Shown in pieces: positions 1 to 7,885 of a DNA stretch of 9,831 nt. The position numbers and the translations under genes are program-made. Position 1 is the stretch's first letter, and every line of letters begins with the position of its first letter. The stretch spans positions 1 to 9,831 of the forward strand of contig JAGCFG010000017.1 of NCBI GenBank assembly GCA_017650255.1, in the 5' to 3' direction. The notes under the pieces are model-generated. The model saw only the letters and a list, made by a program, of their open reading frames with translations, had not been told where the DNA came from and searched no databases. This stretch comes from Alphaproteobacteria bacterium. Lineage in GTDB: Bacteria > Pseudomonadota > Alphaproteobacteria > RF32 > CAG-239.

Positions 1-857
1 ACATCGTTTAAAGTAACATAACCGCCTTTGGTCTTTTTATCAAAAAGAACCAAACCGCCAACTTTTTTCATCATCTTCGCAACTTCTTCAACATCAATCT
101 CTTTTTCACACTCAACATTCACATATGCTGCGCTTCCTACAAAAGCCGGCACAATTGCACAATTTGCATGAACCTTTATATCATGTCCGACAATTTTCTT
201 AACCTCAGCATTAATACACCACTCATATTTTGTTTCATCACCGATAAAGTCTTCAACTTGCGGAATAACATTAAAAGCAACCTGTTTTTCAAAAACTTTT
301 TGATGTTCATACAAACTTTCGTTCATAAAAATCTTTCTTGTTTGCGCAAAAAGTTCATCCATTCCCTCTTGTCCATATATAGAAGTAGAATTATACGTCG
401 AAACAATCAAACGCTTAATATCATATTCTTTATCAATCTGACACAACGGGAGCAATATTTGAGCAACCACCGCCGAAGGCACTGTTATCAACTTTAGTTC
501 ATTTTGTTTCAACAATTTATCATTCACACCCGACAAAATCATCGGCACATCAGTATCAGAAAAAAATACACCGCTGCAATCTATAACTTTTGCGCCTTTA
601 TCAATTGCCTTACGTACATATTGCTTGGAAAGCTCTTCTTCTGCCGCAAAAATTGCCAAATCCGTTTTCGAAAAATCGAACCCTTCCAAATTTGCAACAT
701 CAATATCATCTTCTTCACCGAAAGCAACCTGCGTTCCCATAGGAACAGAAATATCCAAAGCCACAATATCAGCCTTACTGTACCCACCTTCAGCAAGCAT
801 ATCCAACAATTCTCGTCCTATATTGCCGTTAGCACCGATAATCGCTATTTTTTTCAT
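1..857 (-). CDS. Aspartate-semialdehyde dehydrogenase-like protein lacking the active site (partial, USG-1-like)
   Basis: This is the N-terminal 285 residues of a protein with the Asd fold; the 3' end lies beyond base 1. Asd normally reduces aspartyl phosphate to aspartate semialdehyde for lysine, threonine, methionine and diaminopimelate synthesis. The Rossmann dinucleotide loop is present (GANGNIG, residues 8-14). Family landmarks are recognisable: KVID (90-93), VSTY (152-155), EGMDEL (164-169) and NVIP (196-199). The catalytic residues are not conserved. The usual NPNCST reads VPSAVV, placing Ala129 at the Cys position. The active-site Gln is Asn156, the usual EEWK reads YEWC (Cys214), and the RVPV..GH segment reads IVPAFVGS (Ile235, Ser242). 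It is therefore unlikely to be a working Asd. It recalls the USG-1 paralogues, which also lack the Cys. The ATG at 857 follows a GAGG ribosome site, and the gene lies 24 bases after prfA. The fold call is strong; the role is unknown. Confidence 0.85.
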   Translation of the reverse strand, partial: MKKIAIIGANGNIGRELLDMLAEGGYSKADIVALDISVPMGTQVAFGEEDDIDVANLEGFDFSKTDLAIFAAEEELSKQYVRKAIDKGAKVIDCSGVFFSDTDVPMILSGVNDKLLKQNELKLITVPSAVVAQILLPLCQIDKEYDIKRLIVSTYNSTSIYGQEGMDELFAQTRKIFMNESLYEHQKVFEKQVAFNVIPQVEDFIGDETKYEWCINAEVKKIVGHDIKVHANCAIVPAFVGSAAYVNVECEKEIDVEEVAKMMKKVGGLVLFDKKTKGGYVTLND

Positions 858-881
858 ACTTTACCTCTTCAAAATTCAATT

Positions 882-1955
882 TTATTCCAACTCGGCCAAA
901 CGCTGCGCCTGATCTTCGGCAACCAACGCATCTATAATCTCGCCCAAGGCATCACCAGAGACAACTTCTTCCAACTTATAAAGCGTCAAATTAATTCTGT
1001 GGTCGGTAACTCTTCCTTGCGGATAATTATAGGTTCTTATTCTCTCAGATCTGTCTCCGCTTCCCACCTGCAGCTTGCGCCTTTGCGAATATTCTGAATC
1101 GATAGAACTTTTCTGCTGATCATACAACTTTGCACGCAACTGACGCATTGCCTGTTCTTTGTTCTTAAACTGCGATCTTGCATCTTGACACTGAACAACC
1201 GTCCCTGTTGGAATATGTGTAATTCTGACCGCCGATTCTGTTTTGTTAATATGTTGTCCGCCGGCACCCGAAGCGCGATAAACATCAATTCTCAAATCTG
1301 CCGGATTTATCTCAAAATCAACCTCTTCAATTTCCGGTAAAACAGCAACAGTCGCCGCAGATGTATGTACTCTTCCTTGCGATTCAGTAACCGGAACACG
1401 CTGCACTCTGTGAGCACCGGACTCAAACTTCAACTTCAAAAACACATCTTTACCGGTAATGCTTGCCGAAGCTTCTTTATATCCTCCCAAACCATTTTCG
1501 TTTGCATCCAAAACTTCGAAAGTCCACCCCTGCAAAATGCTATATCGCCTGTACATCTCGAACAAAACCGCCGCAAAAAGCGCCGCCTCGTCACCTCCTG
1601 TTCCGGCCCGCACTTCCAGTATTGCATTTTTAGAATCTTCCGCATCTTTTGGCAAAAGCAAAACTTTTATCTCTTTCTCCAATTCTGGTAACTTTTCTTT
1701 CAGATCATAAAACTCCATCGAAGCCATTGCCTGCATTTCTTTATCAAGCGAATCATCATACATCATCGCTTCTGCATCTTTCATATTTTTCTCAGTCTTT
1801 TGATATGCATGAATAGCTTCTACAACCGGCTCAAGCTCAGCAAGCTCCTTGTTCATTTTTATCATTTCATCCGCGCTCAGCCCAGGGGCAGAAAGCAGCG
1901 AGGAAATCTCATCATATCGATTAACCACATTTGCTAAATTTTCTGCAAAACTCAT
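882..1955 (-). CDS. prfA: Peptide chain release factor 1 (RF1)
   Basis: RF1 recognises UAA and UAG in the ribosomal A site and triggers release of the finished peptide. The 357-residue length is normal for the family. The helical N-terminal domain covers about residues 1-105. The RF1 codon-recognition tripeptide PVT (188-190) sits in [15 protein letters not shown]. The catalytic GGQ loop is at 232-234 within [18 protein letters not shown], the Gln being the usual methylation target of PrmC. The PVT motif, rather than the SPF of RF2, fixes the identity as RF1. The start ATG (1955-1953) shares its A with the hisS stop (TAATG), so translation is probably coupled and no separate ribosome site is needed. 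prmC, a frequent downstream partner, is not present here; the asd-like gene follows instead. Confidence 0.98.
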   Translation of the reverse strand: MSFAENLANVVNRYDEISSLLSAPGLSADEMIKMNKELAELEPVVEAIHAYQKTEKNMKDAEAMMYDDSLDKEMQAMASMEFYDLKEKLPELEKEIKVLLLPKDAEDSKNAILEVRAGTGGDEAALFAAVLFEMYRRYSILQGWTFEVLDANENGLGGYKEASASITGKDVFLKLKFESGAHRVQRVPVTESQGRVHTSAATVAVLPEIEEVDFEINPADLRIDVYRASGAGGQHINKTESAVRITHIPTGTVVQCQDARSQFKNKEQAMRQLRAKLYDQQKSSIDSEYSQRRKLQVGSGDRSERIRTYNYPQGRVTDHRINLTLYKLEEVVSGDALGEIIDALVAEDQAQRLAELE

Positions 1956-3190
1956 TATTTCAATTCCTCTGCCAAACTATCAATATTCACAACCTTTTGC
2001 TGTCCATCTTTCAAATTTTTAATCACCACCTTACCCTGCGCAAACTCATCTGGACCCACAATGACCGCAGCTTTTGCCATCATTTTATCAGCTTTTATCA
2101 TACGTTTTTTAATATTGCCGCTATAACCCTGTTCAACTCTAAAACCGGCCAAACGCAAATTTTGCGCAATTTTCAATGCTTCTTCATTCATATCATCGCT
2201 GACAGGCACAACCGCAACGGGGCTTTCTTTTTCCGGAATTTCCGGCAGCAACATTGCCAACCTTTCAACACCGCAGGCCCAACCGATACCTGCAACCGGA
2301 CCTCCGCCCATCTGCTCTACCAAACCGTCATACCTGCCACCGGCCAAAACAGTTCCCTGAGCACCGAGCTTGTCGGTAACAAGTTCAAAAACTGTGTGCG
2401 AATAATAATCCAAACCTCTTACAAGACGATTATTAACCCTGTATTTAATTCCCAAAATATCAAGACCTTTCAACACTTTTGCAAAAAAGTCTTTAGAAAC
2501 CTCGTTCAAACTGTCCGCATACAACGGAGCATTTTCAACAACAGCCTTATCACATTCTTCTTTAGAATCCAAAACTCTCAAGGGATTGCGTTCAAGCCTG
2601 TTTTTGCTGTCTTCCGAAAGTCTGTCATAGTTTTCACGCAAATAGGTTACCAATTTTTCTCTATACGCATCGCGGCTTTCAGCGTCTCCGAGTGAATTTA
2701 ACTCAACCACAACCTGACCTTGCAAACCAAGTTTTTCCAAAAACTCATATGCCATGGCAATCAACTCAACATCTGCCTGCGGAGTCGCAGCGCCCAATAG
2801 CTCAACACCGAATTGTGTAAACTGTCTCTGTCGCCCCTTTTGCGGACGCTCATATCTGAACATCGGACCTTGATAATATATCTTCAACGGCAAATCCTGC
2901 TGCATACCATTAGAAACAAAAGCCCTGACAATACCGGCTGTACCTTCCGGACGCAAAGTCAGACTTTCCCCGCCCCTGTCCTCAAAACAATACATTTCTT
3001 TGGTAACAATATCACTTGTATCGCCCAAATTTCTGGCAAAAACCTCCGTAAACTCAAATATCGGAGTTTCCATTTCCTCAAAACCATATTTCTCAACAAC
3101 CTGCTCCGCAATGCGAGCAACTCGTTTAGTTTTTCTCTTTGCTTCGCCATACAAATCATAAGTTCCGCGAACACTTTGCATCTTCGACAT
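1955..3190 (-). CDS. hisS: Histidyl-tRNA synthetase
   Basis: This cytoplasmic class II aminoacyl-tRNA synthetase joins histidine to tRNA-His using ATP. It has 411 residues, typical for bacterial HisRS. The class II motif 2 region is at about 106-130 ([20 protein letters not shown]), with the ATP-contacting Arg in FRYER. The histidine-specific signature [12 protein letters not shown] is at 258-269. The motif 3 region [14 protein letters not shown] runs from 301 to 314. The C-terminal anticodon-binding domain covers about 323-411 ([15 protein letters not shown] onward). The [11 protein letters not shown] form of motif 3 is reminiscent of alphaproteobacterial enzymes (recalled, not searched). 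The ATG at 3190 follows AAGGA with a 7-base spacer. The gene sits 36 bases after the rodZ-like gene and overlaps prfA by one base. Confidence 0.98.
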   Translation of the reverse strand: MSKMQSVRGTYDLYGEAKRKTKRVARIAEQVVEKYGFEEMETPIFEFTEVFARNLGDTSDIVTKEMYCFEDRGGESLTLRPEGTAGIVRAFVSNGMQQDLPLKIYYQGPMFRYERPQKGRQRQFTQFGVELLGAATPQADVELIAMAYEFLEKLGLQGQVVVELNSLGDAESRDAYREKLVTYLRENYDRLSEDSKNRLERNPLRVLDSKEECDKAVVENAPLYADSLNEVSKDFFAKVLKGLDILGIKYRVNNRLVRGLDYYSHTVFELVTDKLGAQGTVLAGGRYDGLVEQMGGGPVAGIGWACGVERLAMLLPEIPEKESPVAVVPVSDDMNEEALKIAQNLRLAGFRVEQGYSGNIKKRMIKADKMMAKAAVIVGPDEFAQGKVVIKNLKDGQQKVVNIDSLAEELK

Positions 3191-3226
3191 TTCTATTCCT
3201 TTTCAAAAACCTTTAAGGCAAAGCAA

Positions 3227-4189
3227 TTATTTCAATTTCAAAGCCTTATCAACATCAATATTCGTCTTCTTATCCTTTTTTACCAATGGTGTCAACTTTC
3301 CGTCGACATAAACTTCAACGGTACTGTATTTTCCTGCAGATAAAATCAATCCTTTAACATTCGGCAATTTATAGGTTTCACCAGCTTTCAAAGTTTTACT
3401 CAAATAAACCTTGTTTTCATCTTTGACCTCAAGCCAGGTATCCTCTTTATTTATCTTGATTTCAATTCCCGAAGAAGTCTCTTCTTTTACAACCGCTTTT
3501 TCTGCCTGCTCTTTTGCCGGCTCTTTCTCTGTTTTTTTAGCAACTTCCTTAGCAGCCTCTTTTGGAGCATCTTTTGCCGGCTCCTTAACTTCAGCCTTTG
3601 CATCTGCACCTTGTGCTTCAGAAACTTTTTCCTCAGCATTTTCTTCTTGTTCCGCCTTCATTTTATCGACAGTTTGATAATACTCAACATCACCTTTATC
3701 AATCAACTCTTCTTGCGAAACAGGCTTATTTTCAACAACATCTTCCGAAACAGAGGTACATTTCCACAGCCAAGCCAAAATCACTATAGCCAAAAACCCA
3801 ACCAAAACATAACTTCTGCGCGGCAATTTCGCTTCTGTTGCCGTTTCATCAGCTGAAACATTACGCACTGTTTGAGGTTTTACATCCAACTCTTCTCTAA
3901 AAAGCTGAGCAATTCTCACATTATTCAAACCCAAATATTTTGCATAAGAATCAACAAATCCAGCAGAATAAGGCATAGACGGCAAATTTCCATATTCTCC
4001 CTTCTCAATCGCTTCAAGATAATATCTGCGAATACACAATTTTTGAGAAATTTCAGAAAGATCGATATTTTTCTTTATCCTTTCTTTATACAAAATCGCA
4101 CCAACTCTGTCAATTTCGACAGGTTGTACCTCTTCATTAAGATTAGTATCTTTTTCTTTTGTTTGATCCGTTTCAGAAATTTTCGCCAT
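3227..4189 (-). CDS. rodZ: RodZ-like cytoskeletal membrane protein with HTH domain
   Basis: RodZ-family proteins link the MreB cytoskeleton to the cell-wall elongation machinery across the inner membrane. Numbering here starts from the ATG at 4189. A Cro/C1-type helix-turn-helix domain of the RodZ kind covers about residues 29-103 (ILYKERIKKNIDLSEISQKL, then YYLEAIEKGEYGNLP and YSAGFVDSYAKYLGL). One membrane helix lies at about 126-144 (YVLVGFLAIVILAWLW). A Lys/Glu/Ala-rich low-complexity linker follows (about 178-238), and then a periplasmic beta domain of the DUF4115 type (about 242-320). The 320-residue length and domain order fit RodZ. An ATG six bases upstream (4195) gives a longer reading, but the AAGG at 4197-4200 is only one base from it and seven from the ATG at 4189. 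Family assignment is firm; a direct MreB role is inferred. Confidence 0.9.
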   Translation of the reverse strand: MAKISETDQTKEKDTNLNEEVQPVEIDRVGAILYKERIKKNIDLSEISQKLCIRRYYLEAIEKGEYGNLPSMPYSAGFVDSYAKYLGLNNVRIAQLFREELDVKPQTVRNVSADETATEAKLPRRSYVLVGFLAIVILAWLWKCTSVSEDVVENKPVSQEELIDKGDVEYYQTVDKMKAEQEENAEEKVSEAQGADAKAEVKEPAKDAPKEAAKEVAKKTEKEPAKEQAEKAVVKEETSSGIEIKINKEDTWLEVKDENKVYLSKTLKAGETYKLPNVKGLILSAGKYSTVEVYVDGKLTPLVKKDKKTNIDVDKALKLK

Positions 4190-4196
4190 TGTCATA

Positions 4197-4200
4197 CCTT
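4197..4200 (-). promoter_or_regulatory. Ribosome binding site deciding the rodZ start
   Basis: AAGG on the minus strand lies one base before the ATG at 4195 and seven bases before the ATG at 4189. Only the second spacing is normal, so translation probably starts at 4189. Confidence 0.55.
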
Positions 4201-4252
4201 TTCATTCAATAAGATTTTATAAAAAACTACACTTTGCCTTTTATCACAGCTT

Positions 4253-6505
4253 TTAATAAATTTCAATAGCATGATCATATGCATAAGCAATTAATTGCGA
4301 GCGCAAACTTGCACGTGTAGATTTCAACAAACTTTGCACATAATCGGCCACCTCTGCTACATTAATGCTTCTGACCATACTTTTCACCCTCGGAAATGAA
4401 GCTCCGTTACAAGACAAATTTTCATACCCCAACCCCAACAAAGCCAAAGCTTCAATCGGATTTGAGGCCATTTCGCCGCACACAGAACAATAGACATTAT
4501 ATTTTTTTGCCTTGTCGACAATATTTTTCATAACCTGTAAAAATGGCGCCGACAAAACATCGTATCTATCGAGCAACTTCGGATTTCCTCTATCACAAGC
4601 AAAAACAAATTGTGCCAAATCATTTGTTCCGACAGAAACAAAATCTGCCTTTGGTAAAATATTGTCCAACTCATACAAAACCGATGGAACTTCAATCATC
4701 AAGCCAATATTAATTTTCTTTGGATGCGGCTGACTATTTTTTTTCAATTTTTCCACCTCGAGCAACAAAGTTTCTTTTGCTGCCGTAAATTCGGCATAAT
4801 TTGATATCATCGGAAACATAACATCAAGCTCTCTGTTTTTTGCCGCCATTAAAAACGCCTTAACCTGACTGCGCAATATGGCTCTTCTGTCAAGAGTAAT
4901 CCTAATAGAACGCCAGCCGATTGCCGGATTACCTTCTCCCTTATAACTCCAGTATGGTAACAATTTATCGGAGCCGACATCAAGGGTCCTGAATATCACT
5001 TTTTTGTTGTCGCAAACATCAATCAAATTCTTATAATAAGCAAACTGAGCATCAACATTAGGCATATTATCCGAAGCCATAAAGGGAATTTCGGTTCTAT
5101 ACAGCCCTACCCCATCGCAATTTGTATTTTTTACATAGTCAAAATCAAGCGGCAACCCTACATTTATATACATACCGATTTTTCGTTTGTCCTTCGTTTG
5201 CGACGGCAGTTTTCTCAACTCTTCAAATTTTTTCTGCAGTCTTTCCTTCTCAGCAATTTTCTTATAAAAATTACTTTCCACCTCTGCCGAAGGGCTAAGA
5301 TATATTATCCCTGCATTTCCATCAACAGCAATCTTTTGCCCATCTTGAATTTCGCTAAAAATATTTTTCACCTTGCTCAAAACAGGAATATTCAGAGCCT
5401 TTGCCACAATCGCGACATGCATTGTCGGAGTTCCGTCTTCTAGAACCAAGCCTTTAATTTTTTTATAATCATAATCCATCAGCTCGGCCGGTCCCATGGT
5501 TTGCGCCACCAATATAAAGTCTGTATCAGCTTTTTTCCCTTGCCTGTTTTGATTTCCGCTCAAATAAGACATCAATCTGTCGGAAACATCTCGCAAATCA
5601 TGCAATCTCTCTTGTAAATATGCATCATTACTGGAAGAAAGCCTGTTCCACATATCTTCATAAACGCGTTCAACTGACGCTTCCGCTGACAATCCAGCTT
5701 CAATATTATTCACAATTTTTTGAAACCATCCCTTGTCTTTTGCAAACATTCTGTAAGTTTCCAAAATCTCGACATGTTCTCCGAGTCCCAACTTTGCCTC
5801 ATTAAAGTTTTTCTCTAAATCAGCATTCATTTTCTCATGAGCATTTTTGAGACGCTTCAACTCAGCTGTTTTATCTTCAGCAAAAATATTTGTTATCATC
5901 TGTCGTCTGTTATGCAACAGCGCCGGCCCGATTCCGTATCCCTTATTAAGGCTAATCGCCTTAATCTTATCCTTAATCGAAACGCCCCTCAGTTTCTGCA
6001 ACTGCTTTTTATATTCAACCACATCCAAACATTGCAAAACATCAGCCAAAGACATGGCAATTGTTTTCAAAAATTCTGCGTCATCGGGATTATATAATCT
6101 ATCTTCTTTTCCAAAAATACCCAAAACACCGATTGCCCGATTCCATTGCACAATCGGCACACCTATAAAAGACTTGTATTTTCTCTGCTTCAAAGCTTCA
6201 TCAAAAACATATTTTTCACACAAATCATCATCATTCAAAATCAAAGTTTGCTTTTCCAAAGCAACTTTACCGATGACACCATCACCTTCTCGAATTTGAG
6301 CATCAAAAAAATCTTCCACCCCGAACTTTGCCAAACATTCCAAATAATTCTCATCAACTTTAGCATAACACAACACAACATCAGCCGACATTTTTTCAGC
6401 TATAGATGTCGAAATTTCCGTCATTTTTTGTTTTGCGTTCACAGAGCTTTCGGATATCTGCCTGATCTTTTCCAAAATCTCCGAATTTTGTTTCTTTATC
6501 CGCAT
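4253..6505 (-). CDS. ptsP: Phosphoenolpyruvate-protein phosphotransferase PtsP (enzyme I-Ntr) with GAF domain
   Basis: Enzyme I-Ntr takes phosphate from phosphoenolpyruvate and passes it to NPr, starting the regulatory nitrogen PTS in the cytoplasm. It has 750 residues, typical for PtsP and longer than sugar-PTS enzyme I because of the N-terminal GAF domain (about 20-160; GDGVIGKVALEKQTLILNDD and IGVPIV). The helical HPr-binding and linker region spans about 185-330. The swivelling phosphohistidine domain has DGTPTMHVAIVAKALNIPV with the phospho-acceptor His363. The C-terminal PEP-binding barrel has GVGLYRTE (Arg470), FRTLDVGSDK (Arg506), IEVPS (Glu605), GTNDLAQF (Asn628, Asp629) and the catalytic Cys676 in SVCGEMASNP. 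All key residues appear intact, so it should be active. No NPr or EIIA-Ntr gene lies in this window. It is probably the first gene of the minus-strand operon; its ribosome site is weak (GGG about 8 bases upstream). Confidence 0.96.
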   Translation of the reverse strand: MRIKKQNSEILEKIRQISESSVNAKQKMTEISTSIAEKMSADVVLCYAKVDENYLECLAKFGVEDFFDAQIREGDGVIGKVALEKQTLILNDDDLCEKYVFDEALKQRKYKSFIGVPIVQWNRAIGVLGIFGKEDRLYNPDDAEFLKTIAMSLADVLQCLDVVEYKKQLQKLRGVSIKDKIKAISLNKGYGIGPALLHNRRQMITNIFAEDKTAELKRLKNAHEKMNADLEKNFNEAKLGLGEHVEILETYRMFAKDKGWFQKIVNNIEAGLSAEASVERVYEDMWNRLSSSNDAYLQERLHDLRDVSDRLMSYLSGNQNRQGKKADTDFILVAQTMGPAELMDYDYKKIKGLVLEDGTPTMHVAIVAKALNIPVLSKVKNIFSEIQDGQKIAVDGNAGIIYLSPSAEVESNFYKKIAEKERLQKKFEELRKLPSQTKDKRKIGMYINVGLPLDFDYVKNTNCDGVGLYRTEIPFMASDNMPNVDAQFAYYKNLIDVCDNKKVIFRTLDVGSDKLLPYWSYKGEGNPAIGWRSIRITLDRRAILRSQVKAFLMAAKNRELDVMFPMISNYAEFTAAKETLLLEVEKLKKNSQPHPKKINIGLMIEVPSVLYELDNILPKADFVSVGTNDLAQFVFACDRGNPKLLDRYDVLSAPFLQVMKNIVDKAKKYNVYCSVCGEMASNPIEALALLGLGYENLSCNGASFPRVKSMVRSINVAEVADYVQSLLKSTRASLRSQLIAYAYDHAIEIY

Positions 6506-6602
6506 AAATTTTACCCAACCTAATCAATTTTGTATTGTGATTATATTTATATTATTTATATTTGATTTCATCAAGCTAAAATAATCTATAAGGAGTAAAT
6601 AA
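6506..6602. promoter_or_regulatory. Divergent promoter region between ptsP and the cupin gene
   Basis: This 97-base, very AT-rich gap separates two divergently read genes and should hold promoters for both. For the rightward gene, TTGTGA (6535-6540) and TATATT (6557-6562), 16 bases apart, form a plausible sigma-70 pair. A clear ribosome site AGGAG (6591-6595) lies seven bases before the ATG at 6603. I could not choose a convincing leftward promoter for ptsP. The exact promoter elements are an inference in AT-rich sequence. Confidence 0.4.
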
Positions 6603-6977
6603 ATGGCTAACAATTATCACGCAGGAGACAAAGATACAAGGCCATGGGGAACATGGGAAGTATTAGCTTGCGGTGAAAATTTTTGCGTTAAAAAAATTGT
6701 CGTGAACCCACAATCAAAACTTTCTTTGCAACTTCATCACCATCGCTCGGAACATTGGATTATCACTAAAGGAACCGCCACCATAACATTGGGCGATTCT
6801 ATCCTTGAAAAAAAACCTTTTGAACACGTTTTTATCCCCATCGAAACCAAACATCGTATATCAAACGAAAGCTCCTCTGCAGTAGAATTTATTGAGGTTC
6901 AAACCGGAGAAAAATTGGATGAAAACGACATTGTTCGGCTCGAAGATATCTATAATCGCGTCACGCAACAAAAATAG
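6603..6977 (+). CDS. Stand-alone mannose-6-phosphate isomerase type II cupin domain protein
   Basis: This 124-residue protein is a single cupin barrel matching the C-terminal isomerase domain of the bifunctional ManC/AlgA enzymes (mannose-1-phosphate guanylyltransferase/mannose-6-phosphate isomerase). The matching segments are RPWGTWEVL (13-21), VKKIVVNPQSKLSLQ (29-43), the metal-ligand segment QLHHHRSEHW (43-52), ITKGTATITLGD (54-65), FIPIETKHRISN (77-88, with His84) and FIEVQTGEKLDENDIVRLED (96-115). The usual guanylyltransferase domain is missing and there is no sign of a frameshift, so it is a free-standing form. The likely role is fructose-6-phosphate/mannose-6-phosphate interconversion feeding GDP-mannose or other surface sugars, but such small cupins may have other sugar-phosphate substrates. 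Start and ribosome site (AGGAG, 7-base spacer) are clear. The domain call is firm; the substrate is less certain. Confidence 0.85.
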   Translation: MANNYHAGDKDTRPWGTWEVLACGENFCVKKIVVNPQSKLSLQLHHHRSEHWIITKGTATITLGDSILEKKPFEHVFIPIETKHRISNESSSAVEFIEVQTGEKLDENDIVRLEDIYNRVTQQK

Positions 6978-7004
6978 TTGACTTATAAAGCTCCATTTTA
7001 TAAT
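6978..7004 (+). promoter_or_regulatory. Candidate sigma-70 promoter for the DEAD-box-like gene
   Basis: TTGACT (6978-6983) and a perfect TATAAT (6999-7004) lie directly after the cupin stop codon, 15 bases apart. The spacer is shorter than the ideal 17, but the boxes are good. Initiation near 7011 would leave a leader of about 20 bases before the ATG at 7033. The downstream gene may thus have its own promoter in addition to read-through. Confidence 0.45.
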
Positions 7005-7021
7005 TTATAAAAAAACTTTTT

Positions 7022-7028
7022 AGGTGAG
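7022..7028 (+). promoter_or_regulatory. Ribosome binding site deciding the 7033 start
   Basis: AGGTGAG lies four bases before the ATG at 7033. It contains the in-frame GTG at 7024, so that GTG is more likely part of the ribosome site than the start codon. Confidence 0.6.
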
Positions 7029-7032
7029 TATC

Positions 7033-7779
7033 ATGAATTTTTTAGATTTAGGTCTGTCCGAAAAAACTGTTCAAGCCATTAACGAAAGCGGCATTGTAAC
7101 ACCTACAACCGTACAAACAGATGTAATTCCCGCCATTTTAGAAGGGAAAGATGTTTTTACCATAGCCCCTGGAGGTTGCGGCAAAACTATATCCTACGTC
7201 TTGCCCTTGGTTGATATCATCTGCCGCAAAAACAAAATGAACATTTTAATTATTACTTCCGATTCTGCAAAATCAGCAGTAATATCCGACACCTTTGCTC
7301 TCTTAAACCGCTTTCATGAAGAAACCGAAAGCGACAAAGAAGAAGACGAGTCCGATGTAATTATCGGTACTCCTGACTTGTTACTCGAGTTATATGCCGA
7401 AAAAAATATTGATTTGTCCCAAATAAATATCTTGGTTGTTGATGATATAAACCTAATTAAAAAGAACAAACAAATCAGCAATTTAGAAAAAATTTTAGAG
7501 CTTTTACCAGCCGAAAAACAAAATATTGTTTACACCAATCGCCGTTCGCGCGAAATGCAGGACATTTTAGATAAAATTCTAAAATCGCCGCAAGAAATTA
7601 AAGTAGATAAAGATAAAGAAGAAGACGCTATTAACGTTTCACAAAAAACATCTTCCAAATCAGCTCAGCCAAATCTTGACCCAGAAGCTCTTTCCTTGGA
7701 TAAAAAATATAATACTTTCAAAGGCCATACCCCAAAATTTTTGCTTGAGCAGGCAGACTTGGCTCCAAACTGCGACTAA
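7033..7779 (+). CDS. Degenerate DEAD-box helicase N-terminal (RecA1) domain protein
   Basis: This 248-residue protein is related to DEAD-box RNA helicases but has only the first RecA-like domain. Residues 1-35 match the Q-motif region (FLDLGLSEKTVQAINESGI, then TPTTVQ). Motif I reads APGGCGKT (45-52, Lys51) in place of AQTGSGKT, so nucleotide binding is conceivable. Motif Ia (PTRELA) is not recognisable; the segment reads IITSDSAKS. An acidic stretch, HEETESDKEEDESD, lies at about 95-108. Motif Ib-like GTPDLLLEL is at 112-120. Motif II reads DDIN (137-140) instead of DEAD, and the SAT of motif III reads YTN (167-169). The second RecA domain with HRxGRxGR is absent; a polar Lys/Asp/Ser-rich tail follows from about 185. 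Helicase activity is therefore unlikely. It could be a decaying gene or a repurposed RNA- or protein-binding factor. The fold call is good; the function is unknown. Confidence 0.75.
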   Translation: MNFLDLGLSEKTVQAINESGIVTPTTVQTDVIPAILEGKDVFTIAPGGCGKTISYVLPLVDIICRKNKMNILIITSDSAKSAVISDTFALLNRFHEETESDKEEDESDVIIGTPDLLLELYAEKNIDLSQINILVVDDINLIKKNKQISNLEKILELLPAEKQNIVYTNRRSREMQDILDKILKSPQEIKVDKDKEEDAINVSQKTSSKSAQPNLDPEALSLDKKYNTFKGHTPKFLLEQADLAPNCD

Positions 7780-7802
7780 AGAAACACCTCAGAAGACTAA
7801 CT

Positions 7803-7826
7803 CGTTAATTGTTGACAATACCAACG
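7803..7826. repeat. Imperfect inverted repeat downstream of the DEAD-box-like gene
   Basis: CGTT (7803-7806) pairs with AACG (7823-7826), and inside it ATTGT (7808-7812) pairs with ACAAT (7815-7819) around TG. The inner loop is too short for a stable RNA hairpin, so it may instead be a protein-binding site or chance. It contains TTGACA (7812-7817), a perfect -35 hexamer, but no good -10 follows at 16 to 18 bases. Confidence 0.3.
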
Positions 7827-7832
7827 ATTTAA

Positions 7833-7873
7833 TTTAGTGTGCCTGACAATAATTTATTATTGTGTGCACTAAA
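7833..7873. repeat. Long imperfect inverted repeat before the small membrane-protein gene
   Basis: An outer stem TTTAGTG (7833-7839) / CACTAAA (7867-7873) and an inner perfect stem ACAATAAT (7846-7853) / ATTATTGT (7856-7863) surround TT, with a 6/3-base internal loop between them. A TGACAATA copy (7844-7851) repeats the one at 7813-7820, 31 bases apart. A T5 run follows shortly after (7876-7880), so it may be a weak terminator for the upstream gene, an operator, or a structured leader for the next gene. Confidence 0.45.
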
Positions 7874-7885
7874 AATTTTTATATT

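Noticed and set aside
504..1097. Plus-strand open frame opposite the asd-like gene and prfA
   Set aside because: It is the antisense shadow of two well-supported minus-strand genes, and its product has no recognisable domain.
1931..2695. 254-residue plus-strand open frame opposite hisS
   Set aside because: Antisense shadow of hisS, whose class II synthetase motifs are clear; the shadow product is Phe/Asn/Ile-rich with no motif.
3460..3660. Lys/Glu/Ala-rich repeats in the rodZ-like gene as a possible tandem repeat element
   Set aside because: The units are irregular and fit the flexible periplasmic linker usual in RodZ proteins.
4190..4195. Upstream ATG for the rodZ-like gene
   Set aside because: The ribosome site would be only one base from it; the ATG at 4189 has normal spacing.
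7024..7032. GTG start for the DEAD-box-like gene
   Set aside because: The GTG lies within the AGGTGAG ribosome site of the ATG at 7033.
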